DNA of 64,000 nt. Source: Betaproteobacteria bacterium HGW-Betaproteobacteria-11 (lineage in GTDB: Bacteria; Pseudomonadota; Gammaproteobacteria; Burkholderiales; Rhodocyclaceae). Where the stretch lies: the NCBI GenBank assembly GCA_002842395.1, contig PHCV01000002.1, forward strand, positions 62,001 to 126,000, read 5' to 3'. The translations under genes were made by a program, and so were the position numbers. The notes under the pieces were generated by a model that saw only the letters and a list, made by a program, of their open reading frames with translations, did not search any database and had not been told where the DNA came from. This document shows positions 9,595 to 18,658 of the stretch, piece by piece. Numbering within the stretch: the stretch's first letter is position 1; each line of letters starts with the position of its first letter.

Positions 9595-11103
9595 ATGAAA
9601 CAACTTCTCGTTACGCTGCTTGCCGCCTGTACGCTGGCTCTCGCCAGCGGGGCGCAGGCCGAAGATGCACCGGCCGCTGCAGCGTCTGCTGCCGCCCCGG
9701 CGGCAGCTCCTGCGGCCGCGGCGCCTGCCGTTGCCGCCCCGGCAGAGGCCCCCGCTGCGGCACCCGCTGCGGCACCGACACCGAACAAGGGCGACACGGC
9801 CTGGATGCTGGTGTCGACCGCGCTGGTGCTCTTGATGTCGATTCCCGGCCTGGCCTTGTTCTATGGCGGCCTGGTGCGCAGCAAGAACATGCTCTCGGTG
9901 CTGATGCAGGTCTTCGTGGTCTTCTCGCTGATTACCGTGTTGTGGTGCATCTATGGCTACAGCCTGGCGTTCACCGAGGGCAACGCCTTCATCGGCGGCT
10001 TCGACCGGCTGTTCCTCAACGGCGTGTTCGACGCGGCGACCGGAACTTTTGCCCTGGGCGCCACGTTCAGCAAGGCCACGCCAATGTATGAACTGGTGTT
10101 CGTCGCCTTTCAGGCGACCTTCGCCGCCATCACCGTCTGCCTGATCTTCGGCTCGCTGGCCGAACGCATCAAGTTTTCCGCGCTGCTGGTGTTCTCGGTG
10201 ATCTGGTTCACCCTCAGCTACCTGCCGATCGCCCACATGGTCTGGTTCTGGCCCGGCCCGGATGCGTACACCGCCGCCGATGTGGTCGATGCTACCAATG
10301 CCAAGGCCGGGTTGCTCTGGCAGTGGGGCGCGCTGGACTTCGCCGGTGGCACGGTGGTGCACATCAACGCCGGGATCGCCGGCCTGGTCGGCGCCTTCAT
10401 GCTCGGCAAACGGATCGGTCTGGGCAAGGAATCGATGTCGCCGCACAGCCTGACGATGACCATGATCGGCGCTTCGCTGCTGTGGTTCGGCTGGTTCGGC
10501 TTCAACGCTGGTTCGGCGCTCGAAGCCAACGGCTCGGCGGCGCTGGCCTTCATGAACACCTACCTGGCCACCGCCTGCGCGGTGCTCACCTGGATGTTCG
10601 CCGAATGGGCGATCAAGGGCAAACCCTCGATGCTGGGTGCCGCTTCCGGCGCCGTGGCCGGCCTGGTGGCGATCACTCCGGCGGCCGGCAACGTCGGCAT
10701 CATCGGCGCCTTCGTGATCGGCGCGCTGGTCGGTCCCCTGTGCTTCTGGGGCGTCACCGGGCTGAAGAAGATGATCGGCGCGGACGATGCGCTCGACGTC
10801 TTCGGCGTGCATGCCCTGGGCGGCATCTTCGGCGCCCTGATGACCGGCATCTTCAACGCTCCCGGCCTCGGCGGCCCGGGCTTCTACAACAACTGGTTCG
10901 AGATGAAACCCGGCTACGGCTCGATTCTCGACCAGTTCATCGTTCAGGCCAAGGCCGTCGGCGTCACCGTGGTCTGGACCGCGGTGGCCGCCTTCATCGC
11001 CTTCAAGATCGCCGACCTCTTCATCGGTCTGCGCGTGCCGGAAGACGAAGAGCGCGAAGGGTTGGACATCAGTTCGCACGGCGAGTCCGCCTACCACGAC
11101 TGA
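9595..11103 (+). CDS. amtB: Ammonium transporter AmtB
   Basis: 502 residues. A signal peptide (about 1-22, ending SGAQA) is followed by an unusually long Ala/Pro linker (about 25-60) and then the 11-helix Amt core. The twin pore histidines are in VVHINAGIAG and VFGVHALGG; the GGLVRSKNMLS stretch near the first helix is typical. AmtB conducts NH3/NH4+ across the inner membrane and is closed by GlnK, its upstream neighbour. A double hairpin terminator follows. Confidence 0.95.
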   Translation: MKQLLVTLLAACTLALASGAQAEDAPAAAASAAAPAAAPAAAAPAVAAPAEAPAAAPAAAPTPNKGDTAWMLVSTALVLLMSIPGLALFYGGLVRSKNMLSVLMQVFVVFSLITVLWCIYGYSLAFTEGNAFIGGFDRLFLNGVFDAATGTFALGATFSKATPMYELVFVAFQATFAAITVCLIFGSLAERIKFSALLVFSVIWFTLSYLPIAHMVWFWPGPDAYTAADVVDATNAKAGLLWQWGALDFAGGTVVHINAGIAGLVGAFMLGKRIGLGKESMSPHSLTMTMIGASLLWFGWFGFNAGSALEANGSAALAFMNTYLATACAVLTWMFAEWAIKGKPSMLGAASGAVAGLVAITPAAGNVGIIGAFVIGALVGPLCFWGVTGLKKMIGADDALDVFGVHALGGIFGALMTGIFNAPGLGGPGFYNNWFEMKPGYGSILDQFIVQAKAVGVTVVWTAVAAFIAFKIADLFIGLRVPEDEEREGLDISSHGESAYHD

Positions 11104-11115
11104 CCGCGACAACAC

Positions 11116-11177
11116 CCCGGCCGCAAGGCCGGGTTTCCCCTTCATGGTTTACGGGCGCCGCAGGGCGCCCGTTTTTT
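11116..11177 (+). terminator. Tandem hairpins ending the amtB transcript
   Basis: First hairpin: CCCGGCC-GCAA-GGCCGGG (11116-11133). Second: an 8-bp stem CGGGCGCC (11152-11159) with GGCGCCCG (11164-11171) followed by six T, a canonical intrinsic terminator. Confidence 0.9.
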
Positions 11178-11244
11178 GCAGCCCCCCTTTCAGCGACATG
11201 GCTATCGTAGGTGCGGCATGACGGATTACAATGGCGACACAGCC

Positions 11245-11817
11245 ATGGAAATCACCTGCCTCACCCACCATTTCCTGATCGCCATGCCGGCCATGGCCGA
11301 CCCGAACTTTTCCCGCACGCTGACCTACATCTGCGAACACAACGCCGAAGGCGCGCTGGGTATCGTGGTCAACCGGCCACTCGAAATGGGCCTCGCCGAG
11401 TTGTTCCAGCGCGTCGACATCCCGCTGGCCGAGGGCACTCCGCAACAGCGTCTGGCCGCGCTGCCGGTACATTCCGGCGGCCCGGTGCAAACCGATCGCG
11501 GTTTTATCCTGCATCGCCCCGTCGGCCGCTGGCAGTCTTCCTTGCGGGTGACGGATGAGATCGCACTGACCAGTTCGCGCGACATCCTGCGCGCCATGGG
11601 CGAGGGCGGCGAGCCGGAGGAGGTGCTGGTCAGCCTCGGCTATGCCGGCTGGAATGCCGGCCAGCTGGAATGGGAACTGGCGCAAAATGCCTGGCTCACC
11701 GTCGAAGCCGATGCCGACATCCTGTTCCGGCTGCCTTCCGAGGAACGGCTGCCCAGTGCCTTGCAGCAGCTTGGGGTCGACTTTGCCAATCTTTCCGGAG
11801 TCGTCGGCCATGCCTGA
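11245..11817 (+). CDS. yqgE: YqgE/AlgH family protein (UPF0301)
   Basis: 190 residues from the ATG at 11245, chosen because the family starts with an [10 protein letters not shown]-type segment; an upstream in-frame ATG at 11218 is possible. Visible family motifs are [32 protein letters not shown] and SLGYAGW. The biochemical function of the family is not settled; it is genetically linked to alginate regulation in Pseudomonas. It heads the conserved run yqgE-ruvX-pyrR-pyrB-pyrC' and overlaps ruvX by 8 bp. Confidence 0.88.
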   Translation: MEITCLTHHFLIAMPAMADPNFSRTLTYICEHNAEGALGIVVNRPLEMGLAELFQRVDIPLAEGTPQQRLAALPVHSGGPVQTDRGFILHRPVGRWQSSLRVTDEIALTSSRDILRAMGEGGEPEEVLVSLGYAGWNAGQLEWELAQNAWLTVEADADILFRLPSEERLPSALQQLGVDFANLSGVVGHA

Positions 11818-12328
11818 GCACGCGCCCCGCACCGAACGGCACGCGCCAGGACCACAAGCAGGGCGACCGGCTGAAGGGGGTCTGGTCATGGCCTTCGACT
11901 TCGGCACCCGCCGCATCGGCGTCGCCATCGGCGAGACGCGCCTGGGTCTGGCCCGCGCACTCACCACCCTCGATGTCGAGGCCAACGTCGCGCGCTTTGC
12001 GGCGATTGCCCGGTTGATCGCCGAATGGCAACCGGCGCGCCTGCTGGTCGGCCATCCGTTCAACGACGATGGCACGGCACACGAGATGACCGCACGCTGC
12101 GAGCGCTTCGCCAACCAGTTGGGTGGCCGCTTCGTGCTGCCGGTCGAGTTGATCGATGAACGCTTCTCTTCACTCGAAGCCGAATCGGCGTTGCGCCAGC
12201 GCCGAGTTTCCTGGCAAGAACGCAAAACGCGGATCGATGCCGAGGCCGCCCGCATCATCCTGCAAGGCTGGTTCGATGCCCGCGCCGCCCACTCTTCGAC
12301 TCCCCTCGAAATCCATGCCGCTGCCTGA
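11810..12328 (+). CDS. ruvX: Holliday-junction resolvase-like protein RuvX (YqgF)
   Basis: 172 residues. The RNase H-like nuclease core is visible: [13 protein letters not shown] with the catalytic Asp, the [11 protein letters not shown] strand-loop, and [10 protein letters not shown] carrying the acidic pair. YqgF proteins cleave Holliday-junction-like substrates or process the 5' end of 16S rRNA precursor; the essential role is in rRNA processing in E. coli. A roughly 25-residue N-terminal extension precedes the core, so a later start is possible. It overlaps pyrR by 14 bp. A family A copy at 12192-12217 encodes RQRRVSW. Confidence 0.9.
   Translation: MPEHAPRTERHAPGPQAGRPAEGGLVMAFDFGTRRIGVAIGETRLGLARALTTLDVEANVARFAAIARLIAEWQPARLLVGHPFNDDGTAHEMTARCERFANQLGGRFVLPVELIDERFSSLEAESALRQRRVSWQERKTRIDAEAARIILQGWFDARAAHSSTPLEIHAAA
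12192..12217 (-). repeat. Family A motif, copy 4 (inside ruvX)
   Basis: Minus-strand copy with core TCGGCGCTGGCGC (one change from consensus) preceded by an A-rich flank. Read in ruvX as LRQRRVSW, a third reading frame relative to the other copies. Confidence 0.65.
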
Positions 12329-12809
12329 CGCCGAAATCCTCTGCGCCCAGCTCGCCGAACTGATCCGGCCGCGGCTCGCCGCCAATACCGTGCTGGTCGG
12401 CATCCATACCGGCGGCGTCTGGGTCGCCGAACGCCTGCGCGAGCTGCTCGGGCTAACGCAGCCGAGCGGCGCGCTGGATATCTCCTTCTACCGCGACGAT
12501 TACCACCAGCGCGGCCTGCACGCCAGGCCGCAGGCCTCGCAGATGCCGTTCGAGGTCGAAGGCGCGCACATCATCCTGGTCGATGACGTGCTCTATACCG
12601 GGCGCACCATCCGCGCCGCGATGAACGAGATTTTCGACTACGGCCGGCCGGCGCGAATCGACCTGGCCGTGCTGGCCGACCGAGGCGGCCGCGAATTGCC
12701 GATCGCCGCGCGTTTCTGCCCGCACAGCCTGACCCTGCCGGCCGGACAGATGCTGGCGCTGGAGCACAGCGCCGCCGGTCGGCTGGTTTTCCGCCTGACG
12801 GAGGCATGA
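12315..12809 (+). CDS. pyrR: PyrR: pyrimidine operon regulator / uracil phosphoribosyltransferase family
   Basis: 164 residues from the ATG at 12315. The PRPP-binding motif [13 protein letters not shown] (about 87-98) and the flexible-hood region [10 protein letters not shown] are typical of PyrR. In Gram-positives PyrR is an mRNA-binding attenuator and weak UPRTase; in proteobacterial pyrR-pyrB-pyrC' operons its regulatory role is less clear. It overlaps ruvX and lies 7 bp before pyrB. Confidence 0.9.
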   Translation: MPLPDAEILCAQLAELIRPRLAANTVLVGIHTGGVWVAERLRELLGLTQPSGALDISFYRDDYHQRGLHARPQASQMPFEVEGAHIILVDDVLYTGRTIRAAMNEIFDYGRPARIDLAVLADRGGRELPIAARFCPHSLTLPAGQMLALEHSAAGRLVFRLTEA

Positions 12810-12816
12810 TTACGGC

Positions 12817-13779
12817 ATGACACGCAACCCACAACTGACCGCCGAAGGCGAGCTCAAGCATCTGCTGACCATCGAAGGCCTCCCGTGCGAGATGATCTTG
12901 CGCATTCTCGACACCGCCGCGCCCTTCGCCAGCGTCGCCGAACGCGAGGTCAAGAAAGTGCCGCTCCTGCGTGGAAAAAGCGTGTTCAACCTGTTCTTCG
13001 AAAACTCGACGCGCACCCGCACCACCTTCGAAATCGCCGCCAAGCGACTCTCCGCCGACGTCATCAACCTCAACATCAACACCTCCTCGGCCAATAAAGG
13101 CGAGCGCCTGCTCGATACGGTCGACAATCTCGCCGCCATGCAGGCCGACATGTTCGTCATCCGCCATGCCTCGAGTGGCGCGCCGCATCTGATTGCACAG
13201 CATCTCGCAGCTACCGGCTGCGACCACATTCATGTCGTCAATGCCGGCGACGGCCGCCATGCGCACCCGACGCAGGGACTGCTCGACATGTATACCATCC
13301 GCCACTACAAGCGCGACTTCAGCCAGCTCACCGTGGCCATCGTCGGCGATGTGCTGCATTCGCGCGTCGCCCGCAGCCAGATTCACGCGCTGACCACGCT
13401 GGGCGTCCCCGAAGTACGCGTCATCGCCCCCAAGACGCTGTTGCCGAGCGGCATCGAACGGCTCGGCGTACGCGTCTTCCACGCCATCGACGACGGCCTG
13501 CGCGGCGTCGATGTGGTGATGACGCTGCGTCTGCAGAACGAACGCATGCAGGGCGCGCTGCTGCCCAGCACCGAGGAATACTTCAAGGCCTACGGCCTGA
13601 CCCAGGAACGGCTCGCCCTGGCCAAGCCCGACGCCATCGTCATGCACCCGGGGCCGATGAATCGCGGCGTCGAGATCGACTCGGCGGTGGCCGATGGCCG
13701 CCAGGCCGTGATCCTGCCGCAAGTCACCTTCGGCATCGCGGTGCGCATGGCGGTGATGGCGATGCTGGGAGGGACGTAA
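12817..13779 (+). CDS. pyrB: Aspartate carbamoyltransferase catalytic subunit
   Basis: 320 residues. The carbamoyl-phosphate site STRTRTTFE (64-72), the loop carrying SSANKGE, the HPTQGLLD motif and the aspartate-binding [10 protein letters not shown] are all intact, so the enzyme should catalyse the first committed step of pyrimidine synthesis. No pyrI regulatory gene is adjacent; instead pyrC' follows 1 bp after the stop, which is the arrangement of the class A aspartate transcarbamoylases of Pseudomonas, where the PyrC' chain is needed for holoenzyme assembly. Confidence 0.96.
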   Translation: MTRNPQLTAEGELKHLLTIEGLPCEMILRILDTAAPFASVAEREVKKVPLLRGKSVFNLFFENSTRTRTTFEIAAKRLSADVINLNINTSSANKGERLLDTVDNLAAMQADMFVIRHASSGAPHLIAQHLAATGCDHIHVVNAGDGRHAHPTQGLLDMYTIRHYKRDFSQLTVAIVGDVLHSRVARSQIHALTTLGVPEVRVIAPKTLLPSGIERLGVRVFHAIDDGLRGVDVVMTLRLQNERMQGALLPSTEEYFKAYGLTQERLALAKPDAIVMHPGPMNRGVEIDSAVADGRQAVILPQVTFGIAVRMAVMAMLGGT

Positions 13780-13780
13780 G

Positions 13781-15064
13781 GTGAAGATCCACATCAAAAA
13801 CGGCCGCCTGATCGATCCGGCGCATGGCGTCGACAAAACGACCGACGTGTTCATCGCCGCCGGCAGAATAGTCGGCGCTGGCGATACGCCGGCGGGGTTT
13901 ACCGCCAGCTGCGTACTCGATGCCACGGGCTGCATCGTCTGCCCGGGGCTGATCGACCTTTCCGCGCGGCTGCGCGAGCCGGGCTTCGAATACCGCGCGA
14001 CGCTGGAATCGGAGATGGCGGCAGCCGCGGCCGGCGGCATCACCCGGCTGGCCTGCCCGCCGGATACCGACCCGGTGCTGGATGAACCGAGCCTGGTCGA
14101 GATGCTCTCGCATCGGGCTCGGCTGCCCGAGTTCGCCCACATCCATCCGGTGGGCGCCCTGACCACGCAACTGGAAGGCAAGGCGCTGACTGAAATGGCG
14201 GAACTCTTCGAGGCCGGCTGCATCGCCTTCGGCCAGGCCAACCGCGCCATCGTCGATAACCAGGTCATGCTGCGCGCCATGCATTATGCCGCGACCTTCG
14301 GTTTTCCGGTCTGGTTGCAGGCGCAAGACCCGTTCCTGGCGCGCCAGGGCGTCGCCCATGACGGCGAAATCGCTGCCCGCCTGGGGCTGGCCGGCATTCC
14401 GGTGGCGGCCGAAACCATCGCCCTGTCCACGCTCCTCCACCTGGCCCGCGAAACCGGCGTGCGCCTGCACATCACCCGGCTGTCATCGGCCGCCGGCATC
14501 GAGATGATCGTCGCCGCGCGCGCCGCCGGCATCGCCGTGACCTGCGATGTTGCCGTCCATCACCTGCACCTGTGCGATCATGACATCGGTTTTTTCAATC
14601 CGCAGGCCCGGCTCGACCCACCGCTGCGCGCGCAGCGCGACCGCGACGCGCTGCGCGCCAGGCTGGCCGATGGCAGCATCGATGCGCTGTGCTCCGATCA
14701 CACCCCGGTCGATGACGATGGCAAGCAACTGCCGTTCGATGAAGCCGAGGTCGGCGCCACCGGCCTCGAACTGCTGCTGCCGCTGACGCTCAAGTGGGCA
14801 CGGGAAATGAAGCTGCCGCTCGCCACCGCGCTGGCCCGCATCACCGCGGCTCCCGCGCGCGTGCTAGGCATTGACGCCGGCCACCTGGCGCCGGGCGCCG
14901 TGGCCGATCTGTGCATCTTCGACCCGGCGGCCGAATTTCACGTCACCCGCGCCAATCTGAAAAGCCTGGGCAAGAACACGCCGTTTCTCGGCCTATCCCT
15001 CCCCGGCCGGGTGCGCTACACCCTGATCGAGGGCCACCTGGCCTACGACGGCACGCTCGGCTGA
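13781..15064 (+). CDS. pyrX: Non-catalytic dihydroorotase-like subunit PyrC' (PyrX)
   Basis: 427 residues, GTG start preceded by GGGAGGG. It has the amidohydrolase fold of class I dihydroorotase, but the zinc-binding His-x-His is missing: the position usually reading DLHVHLREPG is DLSARLREPG here. SDHTPVDDDGK is retained near the C-terminus. The same loss is found in the inactive PyrC' of Pseudomonas, which forms the dodecamer with PyrB. So this gene most likely has a structural role, and an active pyrC should lie elsewhere. A family A copy at 13868-13892 encodes RIVGAGDTPAG. Its 3' end overlaps the antisense end of the yggU frame. Confidence 0.9.
   Translation: MKIHIKNGRLIDPAHGVDKTTDVFIAAGRIVGAGDTPAGFTASCVLDATGCIVCPGLIDLSARLREPGFEYRATLESEMAAAAAGGITRLACPPDTDPVLDEPSLVEMLSHRARLPEFAHIHPVGALTTQLEGKALTEMAELFEAGCIAFGQANRAIVDNQVMLRAMHYAATFGFPVWLQAQDPFLARQGVAHDGEIAARLGLAGIPVAAETIALSTLLHLARETGVRLHITRLSSAAGIEMIVAARAAGIAVTCDVAVHHLHLCDHDIGFFNPQARLDPPLRAQRDRDALRARLADGSIDALCSDHTPVDDDGKQLPFDEAEVGATGLELLLPLTLKWAREMKLPLATALARITAAPARVLGIDAGHLAPGAVADLCIFDPAAEFHVTRANLKSLGKNTPFLGLSLPGRVRYTLIEGHLAYDGTLG
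13868..13892 (+). repeat. Family A motif, copy 5 (inside pyrX)
   Basis: ATAGTCGGCGCTGGCGA then TACGCCG. Read in frame as IVGAGDTP; from memory the Pseudomonas homologue has the same length here (IVALGAAP), arguing for substitution rather than insertion. Confidence 0.85.
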
Positions 15065-15350
15065 GCGACGCCAACCGCTCCCGCACGGCTGCCGACTCGA
15101 CGCCGGCGACATGAACGCGCTTGGCGCGCGAACTCTCGCCGCTAATCAACCTCACCGCAACCTTCGGCACGGCCAGGCGCGCAGCGAGAAAGGTGAGCAG
15201 GCAGACATTGGCCTTGCCATCGACGGGCGGCGCCCGCAGGCGAATCTTCAACGCCTCGCCGTGCGGGCCAACGATTTCGGTTTTCTTCGCCCCCGGCTGG
15301 ATGTGCAGGGTCAGCATCACGCCATCGGCATCGCCCCGCAGCCAGCTCAT
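14943..15350 (-). CDS. yggU: DUF167 / YggU family protein with extended C-terminus
   Basis: 135 residues from ATG 15350 (or 124 from an internal ATG). The first 90 match the small YggU fold: LTLHIQPGAKKTEIVG, LKIRLRAPPVDGKAN and SGESSRAKRVHV. Family members are usually about 95-100 residues, whereas here the frame runs on for some 40 low-complexity residues and overlaps the 3' end of pyrX on the other strand by 122 bp. The function of the family is unknown. The ATG overlaps the yggT stop by 4 bp, so the two are coupled. Either the overlap is real or the true stop has been lost. Confidence 0.75.
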   Translation of the reverse strand: MSWLRGDADGVMLTLHIQPGAKKTEIVGPHGEALKIRLRAPPVDGKANVCLLTFLAARLAVPKVAVRLISGESSRAKRVHVAGVESAAVRERLASLSRACRRRPGGPRSGCSAPGRGGIGRETACSCPGFSDWRG

Positions 15351-15913
15351 GACATTAGGATTGTCAGGCGCAGCCGTTCGAGCATTCCCAGGCTGACCTG
15401 CAGCAGCAGCAGCAGCGCCAGCGGCGAGAGATCGACGCCGCCGACAGGCGGAATCAGGCGCTGAAACGGGTGCAACAGCGGACGGCTGACCGCATTGATG
15501 ACATCGGCCAGCGGCGCCTGGGGATTGACCCAGGAGAGGATCGCGGAAATCAGCACCACGCCGATGGCCAGGTGGAAGCCGGTTTTTACGGTTTCGATCA
15601 GCGCCAGCAAGGCCACGGAAAAAATCGGCGCTGGCGAGACGGCGAGAATCGCGCCGGAGAGGCCGAGCGCGATGCCAAGATAGGCGGCCTGCCACAGCCA
15701 GGCCAGCAGCAGGCTGGCCAGATCGAGGCCGAACAGCCCCGGAATCAGGCGCCGCAACGGACGCAGCATCCAGTCGGTGACGGCGGCGATGAACTTCCCC
15801 AGCGGGTTGCGGAACGGCGCCCGCGTCCATTGCATGAGAAAGCGGGCCAGCAGCGCCATGCTGAAAAATCCGCACAGCATGTCGAGCAGCCAGAGCAGGG
15901 TCTGCATCAACAT
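15347..15913 (-). CDS. yggT: YggT family integral membrane protein
   Basis: 188 residues with two copies of the YggT repeat, each a pair of transmembrane helices followed by a conserved loop: (I) LLARFLMQWTRAPFRNPLGK...PLRRLIPG and (II) ISAILSWVNPQAPLADVI...PFQRLIPP. YggT proteins are inner-membrane proteins linked to osmotic shock tolerance; mechanism unknown. It overlaps proC by 7 bp. The family A copy at 15620-15645 encodes AVSPAPIF in the loop between the two repeats. Confidence 0.9.
   Translation of the reverse strand: MLMQTLLWLLDMLCGFFSMALLARFLMQWTRAPFRNPLGKFIAAVTDWMLRPLRRLIPGLFGLDLASLLLAWLWQAAYLGIALGLSGAILAVSPAPIFSVALLALIETVKTGFHLAIGVVLISAILSWVNPQAPLADVINAVSRPLLHPFQRLIPPVGGVDLSPLALLLLLQVSLGMLERLRLTILMS
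15620..15645 (+). repeat. Family A motif, copy 6 (inside yggT)
   Basis: AAAAATCGGCGCTGGCGA then GACGGCGA. Read antisense as AVSPAPIF, the same frame as in comM. Confidence 0.9.
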
Positions 15914-16725
15914 GCGTCTTCTCCCAGCCGCCGGCCCAGTTCCTGGCCACGTTCATGTGCAGCGAGCACGCCCTGGCCGATAGCTTCCGCCACGCCACAC
16001 TCGGCGAAGGCACACAACGCCGCCTCGGTGGTGCCGCCTTTCGAAGTGACCCGCTCGCGCAGGGTAGCCACCGGCTCACTGCTCTGCGCCGCCAGTTGCG
16101 CCGCGCCGAGGAAGGTATCGACGGTCAACCGCCGGGCGCTGATGGCATCGAAGCCAAGCCCGCGCGCGGCCGCCTCGATCGCCTCGATGAAATAGAAGAC
16201 ATAGGCCGGGCCACTGCCGGAGACGGCGGTCATCGCGTCGATCCGGGCTTCGTCCTCGACCCACAGCGTGGCGCCGACCGCGCCGAGTATTTTTTCCGCC
16301 TGCGCGCGGCCGGCTGCATCGACCTCGGGTGCCGCATATAGGCCCGTGATGCCGGCGCCGATCAGGGCCGGCATATTCGGCATGGCCCGTACCAGACGGC
16401 GATGACCGCCCAGCCAGCGGGCGATGGCCGCCAGGCGCAGACCGGCCGCGATGCTGAGCACCAGCTGTCCGCCCAAGCGTCCGCCCAGCGGAGCGAGGGC
16501 CTCTCGCATCTGCTGCGGCTTGACCGCCAGGAGCAGGACGTCGCAGGCCAGGGCGACGTCATCGACGGCGGCCGCCGAGCGCACGCCGAAGCTGGCCGTC
16601 AGCCGCTCCCGCGCCTCGGCGAAAGGCTCCACCACCTGCACGCCAGCCATCGAGAAACCCTGTTTCTTCAGCCCGCCGATCAGGGCGATGGCCATGTTGC
16701 CGCCGCCAATGAATGTGATTCTCAT
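15907..16725 (-). CDS. proC: Pyrroline-5-carboxylate reductase
   Basis: 272 residues from the ATG at 16725, which has GGAG seven bases upstream; the longer open frame adds an implausible leader. The Rossmann motif FIGGGNMAIALIGGL, the MPNMPALIGAGITGLYA segment and the C-terminal SGSGPAYVFYFIEA plus VTSKGGTTEAAL signature define ProC, which makes proline from P5C using NAD(P)H. It lies between yggS and yggT in the order also seen in Pseudomonas. Confidence 0.95.
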   Translation of the reverse strand: MRITFIGGGNMAIALIGGLKKQGFSMAGVQVVEPFAEARERLTASFGVRSAAAVDDVALACDVLLLAVKPQQMREALAPLGGRLGGQLVLSIAAGLRLAAIARWLGGHRRLVRAMPNMPALIGAGITGLYAAPEVDAAGRAQAEKILGAVGATLWVEDEARIDAMTAVSGSGPAYVFYFIEAIEAAARGLGFDAISARRLTVDTFLGAAQLAAQSSEPVATLRERVTSKGGTTEAALCAFAECGVAEAIGQGVLAAHERGQELGRRLGEDAC

Positions 16726-16781
16726 GTCATCTCCATGGTTGCATTTAATCTCGTCCAGGCCATCCCGACCCGGCTGCGCCT

Positions 16782-17450
16782 TCATCTGCGCCGGCCGAAA
16801 ACCGCCGTACCGACACGGACCAGGGTCGCACCCTCCATTATCGCCGCTTCCAGGTCATCGCTCATCCCCATCGACAACGTATCGAGCGGCAAATCCTGCG
16901 CTTTGAGCCGCTCGAGCAATCCACGCAGGCGGGCAAATGCCGCATCATCACCCGGTGCCGGGATGGTCATCAGGCCGCGCAGGCGCAGTCCGGGCAGGGC
17001 GGCCACGGCATGCGCCAGGGGTGGCAGTTCCGCTGGGCGGCAACCGCTTTTCGAGGCTTCGCCGGAAACATTGACCTCGATGCAGACCTCCAGTGGCGGC
17101 AGACCGGGCGGTCGCTGCGCCGCCAGCCGCTGGGCGATTTTCAATCGATCGAGCGAATGCACCCAGGTGAACCGCTCCGCCACCACCCGGGTCTTGTTGC
17201 CCTGCAACGGGCCGATGAAATGCCATTCGAGTGGCAGGCCGGGCAGCGCCAGGATTTTCGGCAGCGCCTCCTGCACATAGTTCTCGCCGAAAGCCGTCTG
17301 CCCTGAAGCACACGCTTCACGCACGCACTCGGCCGGCCAGGTTTTGGATACCGCCAGCAGGCGAACCGAAGCGGGCGAGCGGCCGGCGGCGCGACAGGCA
17401 GCCGCGATGCGCGCATGGACGGCTTGCAAGTTGGACTGAATTGTTGTCAT
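16782..17450 (-). CDS. yggS: PLP homeostasis protein (YggS/PLPBP)
   Basis: 222 residues forming a PLP-binding TIM barrel. The Schiff-base lysine is K36 in LLAVSKT; FGENYVQEA, WHFIGPLQGNK and LSMGMSDDLEAAI are the family signatures. The protein binds pyridoxal phosphate and keeps its pool balanced, without known enzyme activity. It is divergent from pilT with 48 bp between the starts. Confidence 0.95.
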   Translation of the reverse strand: MTTIQSNLQAVHARIAAACRAAGRSPASVRLLAVSKTWPAECVREACASGQTAFGENYVQEALPKILALPGLPLEWHFIGPLQGNKTRVVAERFTWVHSLDRLKIAQRLAAQRPPGLPPLEVCIEVNVSGEASKSGCRPAELPPLAHAVAALPGLRLRGLMTIPAPGDDAAFARLRGLLERLKAQDLPLDTLSMGMSDDLEAAIMEGATLVRVGTAVFGRRR

Positions 17451-17498
17451 ATAGCGCCTGCAAACTTCGCAGCCAGATCAAGGGAAACCGGAAGCATC

Positions 17499-18542
17499 AT
17501 GGATATTACCGAACTGCTCACCTTTGTCGTCAAGAACAAGGCCTCCGACCTGCATCTTTCTTCCGGCCTGCCGCCGATGATCCGCGTCAACGGCGACGTA
17601 CGGCGCATCAACCTGCCGCCGATGGAGCACAAGGATGTGCATGGCATGATCTATGACATCATGAACGACGGCCAGCGCAAGACCTACGAGGAAAACCTCG
17701 AATGCGATTTTTCCTTCGCCGTGCCCAACCTGGCGCGCTTCCGGGTCAATGCCTTCGTCCAGCAGCGCGGCGCCGCCGCCGTGATGCGCACCATTCCCTC
17801 GAAAATCCTCTCACTGGACGATCTGAAAGCACCGAAAATCTTCCAGGAACTATCCGATCAGCCGCGCGGCCTGGTGCTGGTCACCGGCCCGACCGGTTCC
17901 GGCAAATCGACCACCCTGGCGGCGATGGTCAACCACAAGAACGAAAACGAATACGGCCACATCCTGACTGTTGAAGATCCAATCGAATTCGTCCATGAAT
18001 CGAAGAAATGCCTGATCAACCAGCGCGAAGTCGGTCCGCATACGCTGTCCTTCAACAACGCCCTGCGTTCGGCGCTGCGCGAAGACCCCGACGTGATCCT
18101 GGTCGGCGAAATGCGCGATCTGGAAACCATCCGCCTGGCGATGACCGGCGCCGAGACCGGGCACCTGGTGTTCGGCACGCTGCACACCTCCTCGGCGGCG
18201 AAGACCATCGACCGGGTCATCGACGTCTTCCCGGCGGCGGAAAAGGAAATGATCCGCGCCATGCTGTCCGAGTCGCTCAAGGCAGTGATCTCGCAGACCC
18301 TGTGCAAGACCATGGACGGCACCGGCCGCGTCGCCGCGCACGAGATCATGGTCGGCACGCCGGCGATCCGCAACCTGATCCGCGAAGCGAAAGTGGCGCA
18401 AATGTATTCGGCGATCCAGACCGGCCAGCAGTTCGGCATGCAGACGCTGGACCAGAACCTGCAGGACCTGGTCAAGCGCAAGGTCATTTCGCCTGCGGAA
18501 GCCCGCAGCAAGGCGGCGAACAAGGATAATTTCCCGGGTTGA
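17499..18542 (+). CDS. pilT: Type IV pilus retraction ATPase PilT
   Basis: 347 residues from the ATG at 17499. Walker A GPTGSGKS (130-137), the Asp box, the Walker B VILVGEMRD, the His box GHLVFGTLHTSS and the PilT-specific AIRNLIRE motif near residue 288 are all present. The hexamer powers pilus retraction for twitching and DNA uptake. It is divergent from yggS and followed by pilU. Its stop codon sits at the tip of a perfect 20-bp inverted repeat. Confidence 0.97.
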   Translation: MDITELLTFVVKNKASDLHLSSGLPPMIRVNGDVRRINLPPMEHKDVHGMIYDIMNDGQRKTYEENLECDFSFAVPNLARFRVNAFVQQRGAAAVMRTIPSKILSLDDLKAPKIFQELSDQPRGLVLVTGPTGSGKSTTLAAMVNHKNENEYGHILTVEDPIEFVHESKKCLINQREVGPHTLSFNNALRSALREDPDVILVGEMRDLETIRLAMTGAETGHLVFGTLHTSSAAKTIDRVIDVFPAAEKEMIRAMLSESLKAVISQTLCKTMDGTGRVAAHEIMVGTPAIRNLIREAKVAQMYSAIQTGQQFGMQTLDQNLQDLVKRKVISPAEARSKAANKDNFPG

Positions 18543-18562
18543 AACCCGGGAAATTATCCTTG
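18521..18562 (+). repeat. Perfect 20-bp inverted repeat with the pilT stop codon at its tip
   Basis: Arms 18521-18540 and 18543-18562 are perfectly complementary (inner part GGATAATTTCCCGGG) with two bases, GA, between them; the TGA stop of pilT spans the centre. No T-run follows, so this is not a classical terminator. It may block exonucleases, attenuate read-through into pilU or act as a DNA site. Confidence 0.9.
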
Positions 18563-18658
18563 TCGAAGGACGCCCGCCCCCTCCCTGCCTCCCCTTCGCG
18601 GGGGAGGTGACCATGTTAGATCGCCGCGTTGCGGCTCATTGTTGATGTCGAGGTAGAA

